Shown here: positions 54,884 to 63,760 of the stretch, in pieces | Numbering within the stretch: position 1 is the first letter of the stretch | Layout of the letters: every line of letters starts with the position of its first letter | NCBI RefSeq assembly: GCF_900116445.1 | Contig: NZ_FPBH01000043.1 | Span: 1 to 63,760, forward strand | Direction: 5' to 3' | Source of the DNA: Paraburkholderia aspalathi | GTDB lineage: Bacteria > Pseudomonadota > Gammaproteobacteria > Burkholderiales > Burkholderiaceae | Length of the DNA stretch: 63,760 nt | Made by a program: the position numbers and the translations under genes | The notes under the pieces: generated by a model | Seen by the model: only the letters and a program-made list of their open reading frames with translations | Database searches by the model: none | What the model was told of the DNA's origin: nothing

Positions 54884-55756
54884 ATGATGATGACTGGATT
54901 GGACACTCCGAACGCCAACCTTAAATGGGATGTGCTTTCGATAAGGCGCAAGGGCCTCTCGCGCGATTTGCCTCCCGGCAAGGAAGAGCTGAAGTGGGTG
55001 GCGAATTCGGTAACGCTAATCCACGGTGAACGTGACGCGGTTCTCGTGGACACTTTTCTCACGATCGAGCAATCGCAGACTCTGCTCGATTGGCTCGTCG
55101 CGAGTGGCAAGAATCTGACCGCGATCTACATCACCCACGGACACGGCGACCATTTCTTTGGCCTTCCATTGCTTCTGAAGCGATTCCCGCACGTCAAGGC
55201 AGTCGCGGCACCCGAAATCGTCAAGGCCATGCATGCGCAAATATCGCCCGACATGGTCGAGAACTTCTGGGGTCGGCTTTTCCCTGGCGAGATTTCAGAC
55301 CGCCTGTTGGTCGCCGAGCCGCTGGAAAACAATGAGCTGGAGCTGGAAGGGCACAAACTTATCGCGGTGAATGCCGGGCGGACCGATACGGCTCATTCCA
55401 CTTGCCTGCACGTCCCATCGATCGGACTAATCGTCGCGGGGGATGCGGTCTACAACGGCATTCATCCGTATCTCGGCGAGACCGATGCACAGAGCCGGCT
55501 TGAGTGGATTTCCACGCTCGACAAGCTTGATGCCCTGAAACCGAAGGCGGTGATCGCTGGACACAAGGTGCCGGAAAACGGCGATGATCCCCGCTGCATT
55601 GCCGAGACGCGACAATATCTCGTCGACTTCGACCACCTGAATGCAGCAACATCGACCGCACGTGAGCTCTACGATGCGATGCTGCAAATCTATCCCGATC
55701 GCGCCAACCCCGGCTCACTCTGGAGCGCAGCGAACGCCGTGAAGAAGGACGCATAG
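54884..55756 (+). CDS. metallo-beta-lactamase-fold hydrolase
   Basis: This encodes 290 aa; AGAGG precedes a run of ATGs at 54884-54891. Metal ligands: THGHGDH (first pair and Asp/His), a His in DTAHSTC, Asp in VAGDAVYNG and the last His in IAGHKVP. It is a stand-alone MBL enzyme related to proteins that open lactones or hydrolyse small esters. It follows the alpha/beta hydrolase by 65 bp in the same unit. Confidence 0.85.
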   Translation: MMMTGLDTPNANLKWDVLSIRRKGLSRDLPPGKEELKWVANSVTLIHGERDAVLVDTFLTIEQSQTLLDWLVASGKNLTAIYITHGHGDHFFGLPLLLKRFPHVKAVAAPEIVKAMHAQISPDMVENFWGRLFPGEISDRLLVAEPLENNELELEGHKLIAVNAGRTDTAHSTCLHVPSIGLIVAGDAVYNGIHPYLGETDAQSRLEWISTLDKLDALKPKAVIAGHKVPENGDDPRCIAETRQYLVDFDHLNAATSTARELYDAMLQIYPDRANPGSLWSAANAVKKDA

Positions 55757-55830
55757 AGGCGCCCCTGGGGCTGAGACCGGCAAAACCGTGCGGGCCTTGC
55801 ATCCCAAGACGATCGCGTTGGAAGCTTGTG

Positions 55831-56696
55831 ATGACTCATACCCACAACACCGCGCCGACGCAGTTTGTCGAGGCCAACGGAATCCGTTTCGCCTATCGCC
55901 GCTTCGGCAAAGCCAACGGCGTGCCGCTCGCCTTTAGCCAGCACTACATCGGCGCCACGGATCATTGGGACCCGACGGTGACGGGTGGCTGGGCTCGCGA
56001 CCGGGGGGTGATCCTGTTTCAACAACGCGGGCGTCGCCAGCAGCTCCGGCAAGCTCCCGACGACGTTCGAGCGGCTGGACGCTGACGCCATCGCCTCCAT
56101 CAAGGCGCTGGGCCTCTGAAGCGAGTTGACGTATTTGGCTTCTCGATCGGCGGCATGGTCGCGCAGGAAATCACTTTACCGGCACCCGATCTCGTTCGCA
56201 GGTTGATCGTCGACGGCACAGGTCCGCGCGGCGGTCAGGGAATGGAGTTGCTGACCCAGGCTGCAGGGCAGCTCTTCGGCGCCACCTTCGATCCGCCCGA
56301 GCATGTCTGGCTCGCGTTCAAATTCAGTCCGTCCGCGGCAGGCCAGGCGGCGGGACGAGAGTTCCTGAAGCGCACGCATCTTCGGCAAGAGGGCCGCGAT
56401 CCCGAAGTGAACGACAATGTGTCGCCCGCCCAGGTCGAAGCGATGGGCAATTGGGGCGTACAGCAAAAGGGGGCCTACAACTATCTGAAGACGATCAAGC
56501 AGCCAACACTCGTCGTGAACGGCAGTAACGACGTCATCATGCCCACGGTGAATTCTTTCACACGGTGAACTCTTTCATCATGCAGCAGAACCTCCCGAAT
56601 GCGCAGCTGATCGTCTACGCCGACTCCATTCACGGCGCGCACCACCAGTACCCGGAGCTCTTCGTCGGTCATATCTCGATGTTCCTGTCCGATTAA
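55831..56696 (+). pseudogene. alpha/beta hydrolase with three frameshifts
   Basis: The pieces read MTHTHNTAPTQFVEANGIRF, ARDRGVILF, then in a new frame NAGVASSSGKLP, then VDVFGFSIGGMVAQEI with the nucleophile Ser, and after a third shift NSFIMQQNLPNAQLIVY and FVGHISMFLSD. The third shift coincides with an imperfect 17-base tandem duplication at about 56548-56581 (GTGAATTCTTTCA / GTGAACTCTTTCA). The gene has decayed recently. Confidence 0.85.
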
Positions 56697-56731
56697 GTCA
56701 CCTCAGCGTATTCACCCGAAAGACAAGGCGC

Positions 56732-57094
56732 ATGAACGCCCACCCAGTCGTACTCATCACGGGGGCGCTCACCGGCATCGGCTGCGCAACCGCGCTCGCA
56801 TTCGCCCAGGACGGTTCGCGCGCCGATGTCCGCCGCGAAGACGACGTGCGCAGTATCGCTGACAAAACGGTCGAGTGGTTTGGCCGCTTAGATGTCGCCG
56901 TCAACAACGCTGATACCGAAGGCCATCCCGACCCATTGACCCAACAGTCCGCCGAGACCTATGCCACTACGTTTGATACGAACGTGCTCGGCACTATCTT
57001 GAGCCTACCACGCCTAACTACGGCAGAGACAGATGACCGCCTACTCCAATGCGCCGGTTATCAAAACAACCCGCTTCCCCATTCCAGCTTCTAA
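56732..57094 (+). pseudogene. short-chain dehydrogenase, internally deleted and truncated
   Basis: ITGALTGIGCATALAFAQDG matches the cofactor loop, then ~38 residues are missing in frame and RREDDVRSIADKTVEWFGRL, NNADTEG and FDTNVLGTILSL follow. The active-site Tyr-Lys half is lost. Confidence 0.75.
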
Positions 57095-57486
57095 AAAGAA
57101 TTGCTGAGACATGTTGGACGCAGGAGCGCAGCTACTATAGACGTTCGTATGGTTCAGATCGGGGGCTGTTTCGCGTCAAAGAATTCACGACTCTGCGGGA
57201 CCTTGTTCGTGTATTCCGGGGCCATCCTGTCGATCTTGCAATATGACACAAACATCCAATCTCCATTGTTAGCTTAGGATGAATAGAGTTATTAAAATCT
57301 GCGATTTATCTGAATGTGAGCACATGGCAGAATTTGGTCGGGACCATGCCGTCACAAGTTGTCAATCGGCCAGTCTACATGTACGGGTGCTGCCTCGATA
57401 ACTGACGCACGACGATATGTGAGCTGCTCTCGTTGGCAGTCAGATGACCGACCGCGGCCTCGCAGAAACGGAGCAAGAGCGTCGAC
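57095..57486. other. intergenic, no gene seen
   Basis: No feature is supported. Confidence 0.3.
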
Positions 57487-57593
57487 CTGGTCAACAGGCG
57501 GTCACGCAGATGGATGAAGTCATGCAGCAGAATGCCGCGCTGGTTGAGGGAGCTTAGTCGATGGCCCAGCAGGTCCAGGGGGCTGTGTGACGC
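57487..57593 (+). pseudogene. MCP C-terminal scrap
   Basis: QAVTQMDEVMQQNAALVE, a stop, then SMAQQVQG match the last signalling helix of a chemoreceptor, as in 50055-51770. Nothing else of the gene is present. Confidence 0.7.
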
Positions 57594-57644
57594 GGTGGCC
57601 TTTTGTGAAGGGAATCCTTATCACCCGTTGCTTCCAGGCTATCC

Positions 57645-57935
57645 ATGGAGAATAGGTTGATTTTAAACAGACCGTCCATCATCTGGCGCGCGATATCTTT
57701 CGTGGCGCTCGCCTGCCTGTTTCTCGTTGTGCTCAATGGCTGCCGGAGTTGGAACGCGCAGTCGGTTGATCTGGGCGAAACGCACGTTGCCAGCGCGAAC
57801 CTCGCACGGGCAATGGCTCAGCAGGCCGATGACACGCTCAAGGAAGCAGACATTGCGTTGCTGGGCATGGTTGAGCGATTGGAGTTAGACGGGATCGGCC
57901 CGCCGCTCCTAAACGACTGCGCAGCATCCTGGTGA
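57645..57935 (+). pseudogene. N-terminal sensor part of a signalling membrane protein
   Basis: A membrane helix (AISFVALACLFLVVLNG) and a periplasmic helix with ETHVASANLARAMAQQADDTL, KEADIALLGMVERLE match the start of diguanylate-cyclase-type sensors (dCache). It is cut off at the IS3 element, so the rest is missing. Confidence 0.65.
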
Positions 57936-58622
57936 GACGCCTCGCTTTCCACGCCTCACACCGCGCAAACCCTGCGGCTTCATCAGCCGCCCGACGGTGC
58001 AACGTGTCACCGCAATAACCGCCCCGGTTCAATTGCTTCCAGACTTTGTCCGCGCCGTAGACCCGCATGTTGGCTTGCCAGACTCGCTTGATTTCCGGAC
58101 TCAGAAACTCATCGCGTTTCGCTCGGGCACAGCGCCGCGACGGATCGCGAAGCTGTGCGGCATGACGCCGATAGCACGACGGGGCAATCCGCAAAACCTT
58201 GCAGATCGACTGACCCCGAAGGGGTCGCGATGCTGATCGATACAGGCCTTCAGGACTTCGGGCGGCGGTCGAGTTCCATCTGCGCGAAAAATGCGCTCGC
58301 CAGCTCCAGGATCTCATTGGCACGGCGCAGTTCCTTAACCTCTCGCTCCAGTGCCGTGAGGCGCTCACGTTCCGACGTGGTGACGCCCGCACGCTCACCG
58401 CAATCAACTTCTTCGCGCTTGACCCATCCCGACAGCGTCTGGCTCGTACAGTCGATCTTTGGGGTGATGGATTCGATCGCTGCCCACTGTGAGGGATACT
58501 CCCCCGATGCTCTTGCACCATGCGCACAGCACGTTCGCGGACTTCAGCAGAAAACTTGTTCGACTTGTTCATAGCTCCGTTCTCTCGAGAGTTGGAGCCT
58601 GCACCAAATATGGGGCGGTTCA
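57925..58622 (-). mobile_element. IS3-family element, 3' truncated
   Basis: The start at ATG 58572 gives orfA (MNKSNKFSAEVRERAVRMVQ) with frameshifts; orfB pieces include IDQHRDPFGV and VWQANMRVYGADKVWKQL. orfB stops after ~90 residues at the junction with the sensor gene. The outer end starts TGAACCGCCCC (minus strand) at 58622. The element replaced the 3' part of the sensor gene. Confidence 0.75.
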
Positions 58623-59320
58623 TTTTTTGGTGTGTCGTCTTTTTTGTCGGCAGCGGCGTCGAACTTGGTAGCAAGTCCGCGTCACTTCCGAAGCCGCCAG
58701 TTAGGAAACTTGACTCTCCATTGTCGCGAACGGCCGCTATCGAGAAAGCTGAGCGCCTCAAGTCGCCCCTGAGCAGACGTGCAAACCTGCGCCTCGGCAG
58801 CGGCTACTTCCAAGGTGCAGCGGCCGGTCACCGTGTCACCAGCCGAAGGCTTGTGTGAGCCGCAACTTCGGGATTCAACTGCACCCATCGCATTCTTTTT
58901 GAGTCTGGCACACCAAAGCACCGAGTACGTGCAGCTCAGCGCGTGTCATCACGATTTGCTGACCCCAACCCGCCTCAAATCGCAAAACTCGGGTCTCGTC
59001 CGACTGTTTGGGACGCGTGCCCTAGCCATTTTTTTGTGACGCTATCGCATAACAACTTGGCGAAATGCTCGATCCGTGTAACGTCCGTTGCAAACATAAT
59101 ACAAGGCAAAAATTTCTCTTCCGAAAGAATTCAGTGTGGGCTATTTTTGCCGAGCTTTGATTTTGGCAGGAACAGCATATCCGGCGAAAAGCGTCGGCGC
59201 CTCGAGGCGCACGGGAACGGTAAGAACAGCATTGACTAGTTCTTGCTCGTAGTGGGTTAGCCGGGTTCACGTATCTTACATAGCATTACTTATGATAATT
59301 GCACCGGGCAACCACGTTCA
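58623..59320. other. intergenic, no gene seen
   Basis: No gene is supported. The right part is AT-richer and should contain the porin promoter. Confidence 0.35.
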
Positions 59321-59336
59321 ATGAGATCACTCTCAT
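59321..59336 (+). promoter_or_regulatory. inverted repeat in the porin leader
   Basis: ATGAGA, TCAC, TCTCAT is a perfect 6-bp dyad 42 bp before the porin start. It may be an operator or a small leader hairpin. Confidence 0.4.
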
Positions 59337-59378
59337 CACGAGAGCGATAGATCCTTACTTCAATAAAGTGAAAAACAG

Positions 59379-60581
59379 ATGAAAATGATAAAGACCTCGG
59401 TGGCTTTCCTCACGCTTAGCGCACTCGGTAGCGCGGCGCACGCGCAAAGCAGCGTGACTCTGTACGGCATCGTCGACACAGGTATCCTCATCAACAACAA
59501 CGTCAAAGGTTTGCACCAGTACGCGTTCTCACAGGCGACGTCGTCGCGCTGGGGCATGAAGGGAACGGAAGACCTGGGCGGCGGTCTGTCGGCGATCTTC
59601 ACCCTTGAAAGCGGCTTCTCCTCTGGCACCGGCACGCTGAGCCAGGGTGGCCTCCTGTTCGGCCGCAAGGCTTTCGTCGGACTGAGCAGCAAGACCTGGG
59701 GTACCGTAACGGCAGGTCGCCAATACTCGGCAAGCAATGATTTGACCTCCACGTTCGCATCTGGCGCCGACTGGGCGGCTTCCGGACTCGGCTACGGCAC
59801 GCGCGCGAGCGACGTCGATAACGTTAATACCTCGAACCGCGTCCAGAATTCGATCAAGTACACGAGCCCGAACTACAGAGGCTTGCAGGTAGGCGTGCTG
59901 TACAGTCTGGGCGGCCAGGCAGGCAATTTCTCGCAAAACTCGGTTGTGGACGCGGCAGTCTCGTATACGAACGGTCCACTTAAACTTGGTGCCGGCTATA
60001 CGTTCGTCAAGGACCCGTATTACGCGACGTTCGGCAATCAGGGAAATTCGTCGACGCCGTCGTCTTCCGCTACGGGCGCGAACGACAACATGAACAATAA
60101 GATCTACGGCGGCTACGCGTCAGCGGGTTCGCAACAGATCGTCGTGGCGGGCGGCTCGTACACACTTGGTCCGGCAATTATCGGCCTGTTGTACTCGAAC
60201 ACCCAATTCCAGAACCTGGGTTCGGTGAATGCAGTCGGTCAGATTTCCGGCCCGAAGTACACGGGCGGCACGGCGACTTTCAATTCCGGCGAAATCAACC
60301 TGAAGTATCAGGTGACCACGGCGTTGCAACTCGATGGCGCGTATATCTACACGCACAACAGCGGTGCGAACAACTTGGGCAGCGCGAAATATAACCAGTT
60401 CAACCTGGGCGCGACCTACGCATTGTCCAAGCGCACTTCGCTCTACGCGATCGGCTTCTACGAGACGGCTTCGGGTGTTGATTCGACGGGCAAGCGGGCC
60501 GTTGCCGATCTTAACGGCAGCGCCTACTCGGGCAACAACCACCAACTCGCCGGCATCTTCGGCATGACGCACAGGTTCTAA
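59379..60581 (+). CDS. Burkholderia-type general porin (Gram-negative porin family)
   Basis: This encodes 400 aa. A signal peptide ends in AHA, with the mature protein beginning QSSVTLYGIVDTG, the standard opening. Typical parts follow: SRWGMKGTEDLGGGLSAIF, RKAFVGLSS...GTVTAGRQY, and the C-terminal GIFGMTHRF, with the final Phe needed by the BAM machinery. It should form a 16-strand trimeric barrel in the outer membrane for small solutes. A second in-frame ATG six bases later is also possible. The gene is intact and probably well expressed. Confidence 0.95.
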   Translation: MKMIKTSVAFLTLSALGSAAHAQSSVTLYGIVDTGILINNNVKGLHQYAFSQATSSRWGMKGTEDLGGGLSAIFTLESGFSSGTGTLSQGGLLFGRKAFVGLSSKTWGTVTAGRQYSASNDLTSTFASGADWAASGLGYGTRASDVDNVNTSNRVQNSIKYTSPNYRGLQVGVLYSLGGQAGNFSQNSVVDAAVSYTNGPLKLGAGYTFVKDPYYATFGNQGNSSTPSSSATGANDNMNNKIYGGYASAGSQQIVVAGGSYTLGPAIIGLLYSNTQFQNLGSVNAVGQISGPKYTGGTATFNSGEINLKYQVTTALQLDGAYIYTHNSGANNLGSAKYNQFNLGATYALSKRTSLYAIGFYETASGVDSTGKRAVADLNGSAYSGNNHQLAGIFGMTHRF

Positions 60582-60584
60582 TCA

Positions 60585-60617
60585 GGAAACCGGCCGCACC
60601 TTGAGCGGCCGGTTTCC
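60585..60617 (+). terminator. 13-bp perfect stem-loop after the porin
   Basis: GGAAACCGGCCGC, a 7-base loop, and GCGGCCGGTTTCC. No T-run follows on this strand, but placement 3 bases after the stop supports a terminator or mRNA-stabilising hairpin. Confidence 0.75.
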
Positions 60618-61159
60618 GAGGCGACACCGACCTTCGGATGTCTTTGAAGGGGTATCGGAGAATGGCCGGAATCTGGATGGAATGGACGCAGGCCTCTGTC
60701 TGTCGTCAATCAGCGGCCTGTGTTAATACACCATGACTTTCCCTGAGGCAGAGGCCGGCCTGTCGTGAGGAACCAATCGCGGATTAATCAGTATGACTTT
60801 GGTGAGGCAAGGGCTGGCCCGCCGAGGGAAACAAACGCGGGTTTGCATCTCTGCCAGAGCCGCACGGTGTGGACAGGGCCACACCCGGCGATTTCCGGCA
60901 CGGAGGTCAGCATGGAAAGCGATAGCACGGCGTATGTCAGTCCGGATTTCCACGTGCGATGAGAGTCGCCTGAGTTTCTGTTTCACTGAAGAAGGTGTGA
61001 CCTGATGAAACCAGTTGTTCCATCAACCGCTCCCTACCCCGACATGCTGAGCCGGTAACGGCTTGGTGTGAAGCTAGGGGAGAACATAGCCGCCGGGCGC
61101 CACCATCCCGTCTGCGTCAGTCCGGAAATCCAGGCCCCTCTCGAAGGCCTGCCCCGGGG
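60618..61159. other. intergenic, no gene seen
   Basis: No feature is supported. Confidence 0.3.
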
Positions 61160-61302
61160 CCGTCATCGACCACGCTTGGGACGCCCACGCGCGGCTGTGC
61201 CGAAGATCCCGCCGGCTGACAGTGCGAGACAAGCCCATCAACATTACGGCCGTGGGTATTGCTCGCGAACTGGCAGCGTTCATAGGTAGAGCCAGGAATT
61301 AA
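61160..61302 (+). pseudogene. IS110-family transposase, C-terminal scrap
   Basis: DHAWDAHARLCRRSRRL and, after a small shift, NITAVGIARELAAFIG match the last part of an IS110/IS1111-type transposase. It is not from the copy at 29896-30945, which lacks this motif. Confidence 0.55.
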
Positions 61303-62004
61303 AGTGACAGCCGGCAAGCTAGGAATCGAGGAATCCATCAGATTCACACACGGCGCCCGACAGAGCGAAGATCCGAGTATGTGGACGGCCGCAGGCTCCC
61401 GCTCAGTTCAGATTGAAAACTGCCTGAACAGGCTCCGTTTCAGGAGTCTGGCGAAGCCGTGGCGACCAGGTGTCGAAGACACCACACGCCGGCCGAAGGC
61501 CGGCGGCCCTCGGATAACAGTTCTCCCGCGAAAGGAATAGCAAACATATCGACCGTAGAGTTTCTATGACGAAGAGTTTTTGATATGAGTAGCCACCGGT
61601 TTTATTCCCAGGCACGAATTCGCCGCCAAGGTGTCAAGCGTAGCAGTGCGAGGAGCGACGGCATGGTGAGTCGACGAACCGGCTCCGTTGGAGAACGCGC
61701 CCAAGCGCTACAAGACGAGAATTTACCTGTGGCAAGTGCGCTCGAACCAGGTGCGCGACGCTACTGCCATCTGCCTGTCGGCGACGAGGGACCCGTCCGT
61801 CAGCGCGGGAGATAGCGACCAGCGCTCCGCCCTGCGGCCACTACTCCACCGCCGTCTCTTTTGCGTCACGGGCCGCCGGCGAGAGATTTGCATGTGCCTT
61901 GAACCATGCGAAGACCCGGCAGATGACATAGCGGTCAGCGACTGCGGGGCCGTTGTACCCCGCAGTCGGTTGCAACCTACAACTCCTCGTCATCGGGAGG
62001 ATGC
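61303..62004. other. intergenic, no gene seen
   Basis: About 700 bp without a supported gene. It lies downstream of the H-NS-like gene. Confidence 0.3.
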
Positions 62005-62814
62005 CTAAGCGACCGCGGCTTCCGGCGCTTGGGTGACACCAGTTGCCGCAACCGTCTTCTTGGTAGCGCCCATTTTTCTCTTTTGAGCCTTTTTAGCCGC
62101 GACCTTTTTCGTTGCAGTCGTCGAAGCTTTTTTGGTAGTCGTTTTCTTGCCTGCCAAGGCAGCCTTCTTCGCCGGACCCTTCGCTGCAATAGACTTCTTC
62201 GCCGGCTTGCGCGCCTCGACCGCAGCGCTGGCGTCCGCTCCTGCGCCTGCACCATCTATCAGGAATTTGCTCCGGTCCGCGCCCAACCAACCTGGTGCCC
62301 GACCTCGCCCGCTCCAGGTCGCGCCAGATTCCGGGTCGCGGTACATGGCCGGCTGAGGTCCCTTTCGCTGACCTTTGCCTGCAACTGCGCCGGCCGCCGA
62401 AGACGTCTTAACTGCGGCCTTCGCCTTACCTGTGGCACCGGCACTTTCGGCAATAGCAGTTTCAGTACCATCTGCAATCAGAAATCTGGTGCGGTCCTTC
62501 GCGCCAGCAATCCACGCCGGTGCGCGGCCATACCCACTCCAGGTTGTACCTGTTTTGGGGTCCAGGTACTTCGGTACTGGTTTAGCTTTTTCTCCACGGG
62601 CAACTCTCATACTACCGCGGGGCGCGCTGCCATTGAGCGCGTTGCCCTCACGCTTCGCCTTTGCTTTGGTCTCAATGTCAGCCGTGGTAAGACCGTGCTC
62701 CAACATCAACGCGCGAATCTGATCCACTACAACCTGCGTCTTCTTCGCCAGCATCGCGTCGGCTTGCGCCTGCAGTTTCTTAAGCTTTGCCTGAACCTGT
62801 TCCAATGTCGCCAT
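62005..62814 (-). CDS. H-NS-like protein with two DNA-binding domains and a histone-H1-like tail
   Basis: This encodes 269 aa, with AAGGTGA at good spacing before the ATG. Residues 1-~45 form the oligomerisation helix (LEQVQAKLKKLQAQADAM). Two copies of the H-NS-type DNA-binding motif follow: PKTGTTWSGYGRAPAWI (~85-101) and PESGATWSGRGRAPGWL (~161-177), both with the RAP core and a closing (R/K)FLI. After ~200 comes a Lys/Ala-rich tail (KKASTTATKKVAAKKAQK) like that of bacterial H1-type proteins. Normal family members have ~100 aa and one such domain. It should silence AT-rich foreign DNA, of which this window has plenty. Confidence 0.85.
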   Translation of the reverse strand: MATLEQVQAKLKKLQAQADAMLAKKTQVVVDQIRALMLEHGLTTADIETKAKAKREGNALNGSAPRGSMRVARGEKAKPVPKYLDPKTGTTWSGYGRAPAWIAGAKDRTRFLIADGTETAIAESAGATGKAKAAVKTSSAAGAVAGKGQRKGPQPAMYRDPESGATWSGRGRAPGWLGADRSKFLIDGAGAGADASAAVEARKPAKKSIAAKGPAKKAALAGKKTTTKKASTTATKKVAAKKAQKRKMGATKKTVAATGVTQAPEAAVA

Positions 62815-63109
62815 GGCAATTCACCTTTTTGTTGAGAAAAATCGAACTATGCCACGCACTTGTCTTTTAATGCTATCGATTCAAACACAATCAGCCCCAT
62901 TTTCATCTTATTTCGCATTGCAAGTGTAAGAAATGGTCGCCGAGCATTAGGATGCCGCCATCTCTTGGCCGCTAATTTGATAGTGTGAAATCTCCCCCGG
63001 CAGATTCCGGTAGCGTGCTTATGGGCTATCACCGCAGGATGGCGACGCCGATTCGAGCCGTTGGAGGACAACTCACGCATGACTCCCCGGAGCGTCCCGC
63101 TGCTACGGC
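62815..63109. other. intergenic, promoter of the H-NS-like gene
   Basis: AT-rich up to about 62930; no gene seen. Confidence 0.35.
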
Positions 63110-63660
63110 AAAATGCAGGTTCCAGCCAGCACGACGCGATTCTCGCCGGCGCCTTCCGGGCGACGATCGGGTGATAGAAGAAGCGCGAAAGCTCCTCGTT
63201 GCAGAAGATCCGGACTTCACCGCGAAGAGGAAAGCAACAGCTCAGCTCCGCCCGGAAGCGGCCTGCGTGCTCTCGGGGCTGCTTTAAGCAAAGTACCGGC
63301 AACTGCTCGCAGCGCAGTGCCTTCTTGCGGGTGTCGAACTGATCCTGATTGACCCAGCCTATCCGCCGACCATCGGTGTGGTGAGGACACAGCACGACGG
63401 GACTGGAGTGTGCATGCTGCGGCGTCAGGTGTATCGTCCGTCGAAGACAGACGTTGACGGAGCGTTTGCTATGTGCCGGAACGGTTATCCGTGTGCCGGT
63501 GCGGGATGGCCATCACGCCCGCAAACTGTCTGCAGGGAAAAGTTGGGATTCGCGTGTGATTGCCTGGCGCGGCGTTCATGGGGCGCACAGAGGTGTGGTG
63601 CGCGAGCATTAACCAGCCACCCGGAGCGGTTCGTCGCCCCGGAGTGCGAAAGGTGCTCAT
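63110..63660 (+). pseudogene. decayed IS607-type tnpB, C-terminal half
   Basis: In changing frames the plus strand gives EEARKLLVAEDPDFTAKRKA (RuvC-II), LRPEAACVLSGLL, then TLTERLLCAGTVIRVPVRDG and AWRGVHGAHRGVVREH. It has at least three frameshifts and stops and runs into the IS256 end, which replaced its own end palindrome. Confidence 0.7.
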
Positions 63661-63665
63661 GGTCG

Positions 63666-63760
63666 GGGGGTGTCCGGAATTTTGTGTAAACGGGTTGAGG
63701 TTTAACCCGGCACCAGCCGCTCTTCGAACTGGATCGTGAAGCGGTTCAGTGCGGCCTTCC
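63666..63760 (-). mobile_element. IS256-family element, 3' end (cut by window edge)
   Basis: An inverted-repeat end GGGTGTCCGGAATTTTGTGT (plus strand) is followed by the minus-strand C-terminus KAALNRFTIQFEERL and a TAA near 63703. Both match IS256-type elements. The rest lies beyond the window. Confidence 0.75.

Noticed and set aside
60618..62004. Several 60-100 codon frames between porin and H-NS-like gene
   Set aside because: They overlap on both strands, lack ribosome sites and show no family features except the IS110 scrap at 61160-61302.

Overview
The window looks like an accessory, insertion-sequence-rich part of a Burkholderiaceae replicon, most like Paraburkholderia or Caballeronia (inference). 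The support is high-GC coding sequence, a typical Burkholderia-type general porin (59379-60581), an H-NS-like protein with a lysine/alanine-rich tail (62005-62814), chemotaxis and LysR/AraC/TetR/MarR regulators of the usual type, and IS3, IS5, IS66, IS110, IS256 and IS607/IS605-type elements. No rRNA, tRNA or CRISPR array was seen.

Layout. 1-9.5 kb: two tandem paralogous small genes with a terminator, debris of an IS607-type element, a complete rve-type transposase, a large membrane patatin-like lipase flanked by two tiny membrane proteins, a DUF2971 gene and an IS66 scrap. 9.5-17.3 kb: envelope proteins around a translationally coupled VWA (TerY-like), PP2C phosphatase and protein kinase triad, followed by a secreted Cys-repeat protein. 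17.5-24.5 kb: a tightly overlapping five-gene minus-strand operon (WHAH-motif protein, methyltransferase, Fe/2OG dioxygenase, three-module UvrA-like ATPase, second methyltransferase). This is the best candidate for an undescribed system. 24.9-27.5 kb: a small membrane protein, then a coupled four-TM protein plus metallo-beta-lactamase-fold hydrolase. 27.8-31.1 kb: nested IS elements, with an intact IS110 element inside an IS3 transposase and a candidate bridge-RNA region.

31-47 kb: gene fragments (GGDEF, HU, 2-hydroxyacid dehydrogenase, SDR, MarR) and IS607/IS605 remnants separating a few intact genes: a zincin with six propeller-like repeats, TetR, PEBP, AraC, MarR and a 433-aa unknown. 47-52 kb: LysR, a decayed histidine kinase, two small hypotheticals and a chemoreceptor. 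53-57 kb: a TetR regulator with palindromic operators, divergent from an alpha/beta hydrolase and an MBL-fold hydrolase, then a frameshifted hydrolase and an SDR remnant. 57.5-63.8 kb: MCP and GGDEF scraps, a truncated IS3, the porin, the H-NS-like gene, a decayed TnpB and the edge of an IS256 element.

Two themes recur. Compact, translationally coupled gene sets look intact, while the DNA between them is full of broken genes. Short structured ends of TnpB-carrying elements persist after the elements themselves have decayed: three hairpins ending in GACGTCAA and three ATCTGCA..TGCAGAT palindromes. All functions are read from motifs and remembered families; no database search was possible.
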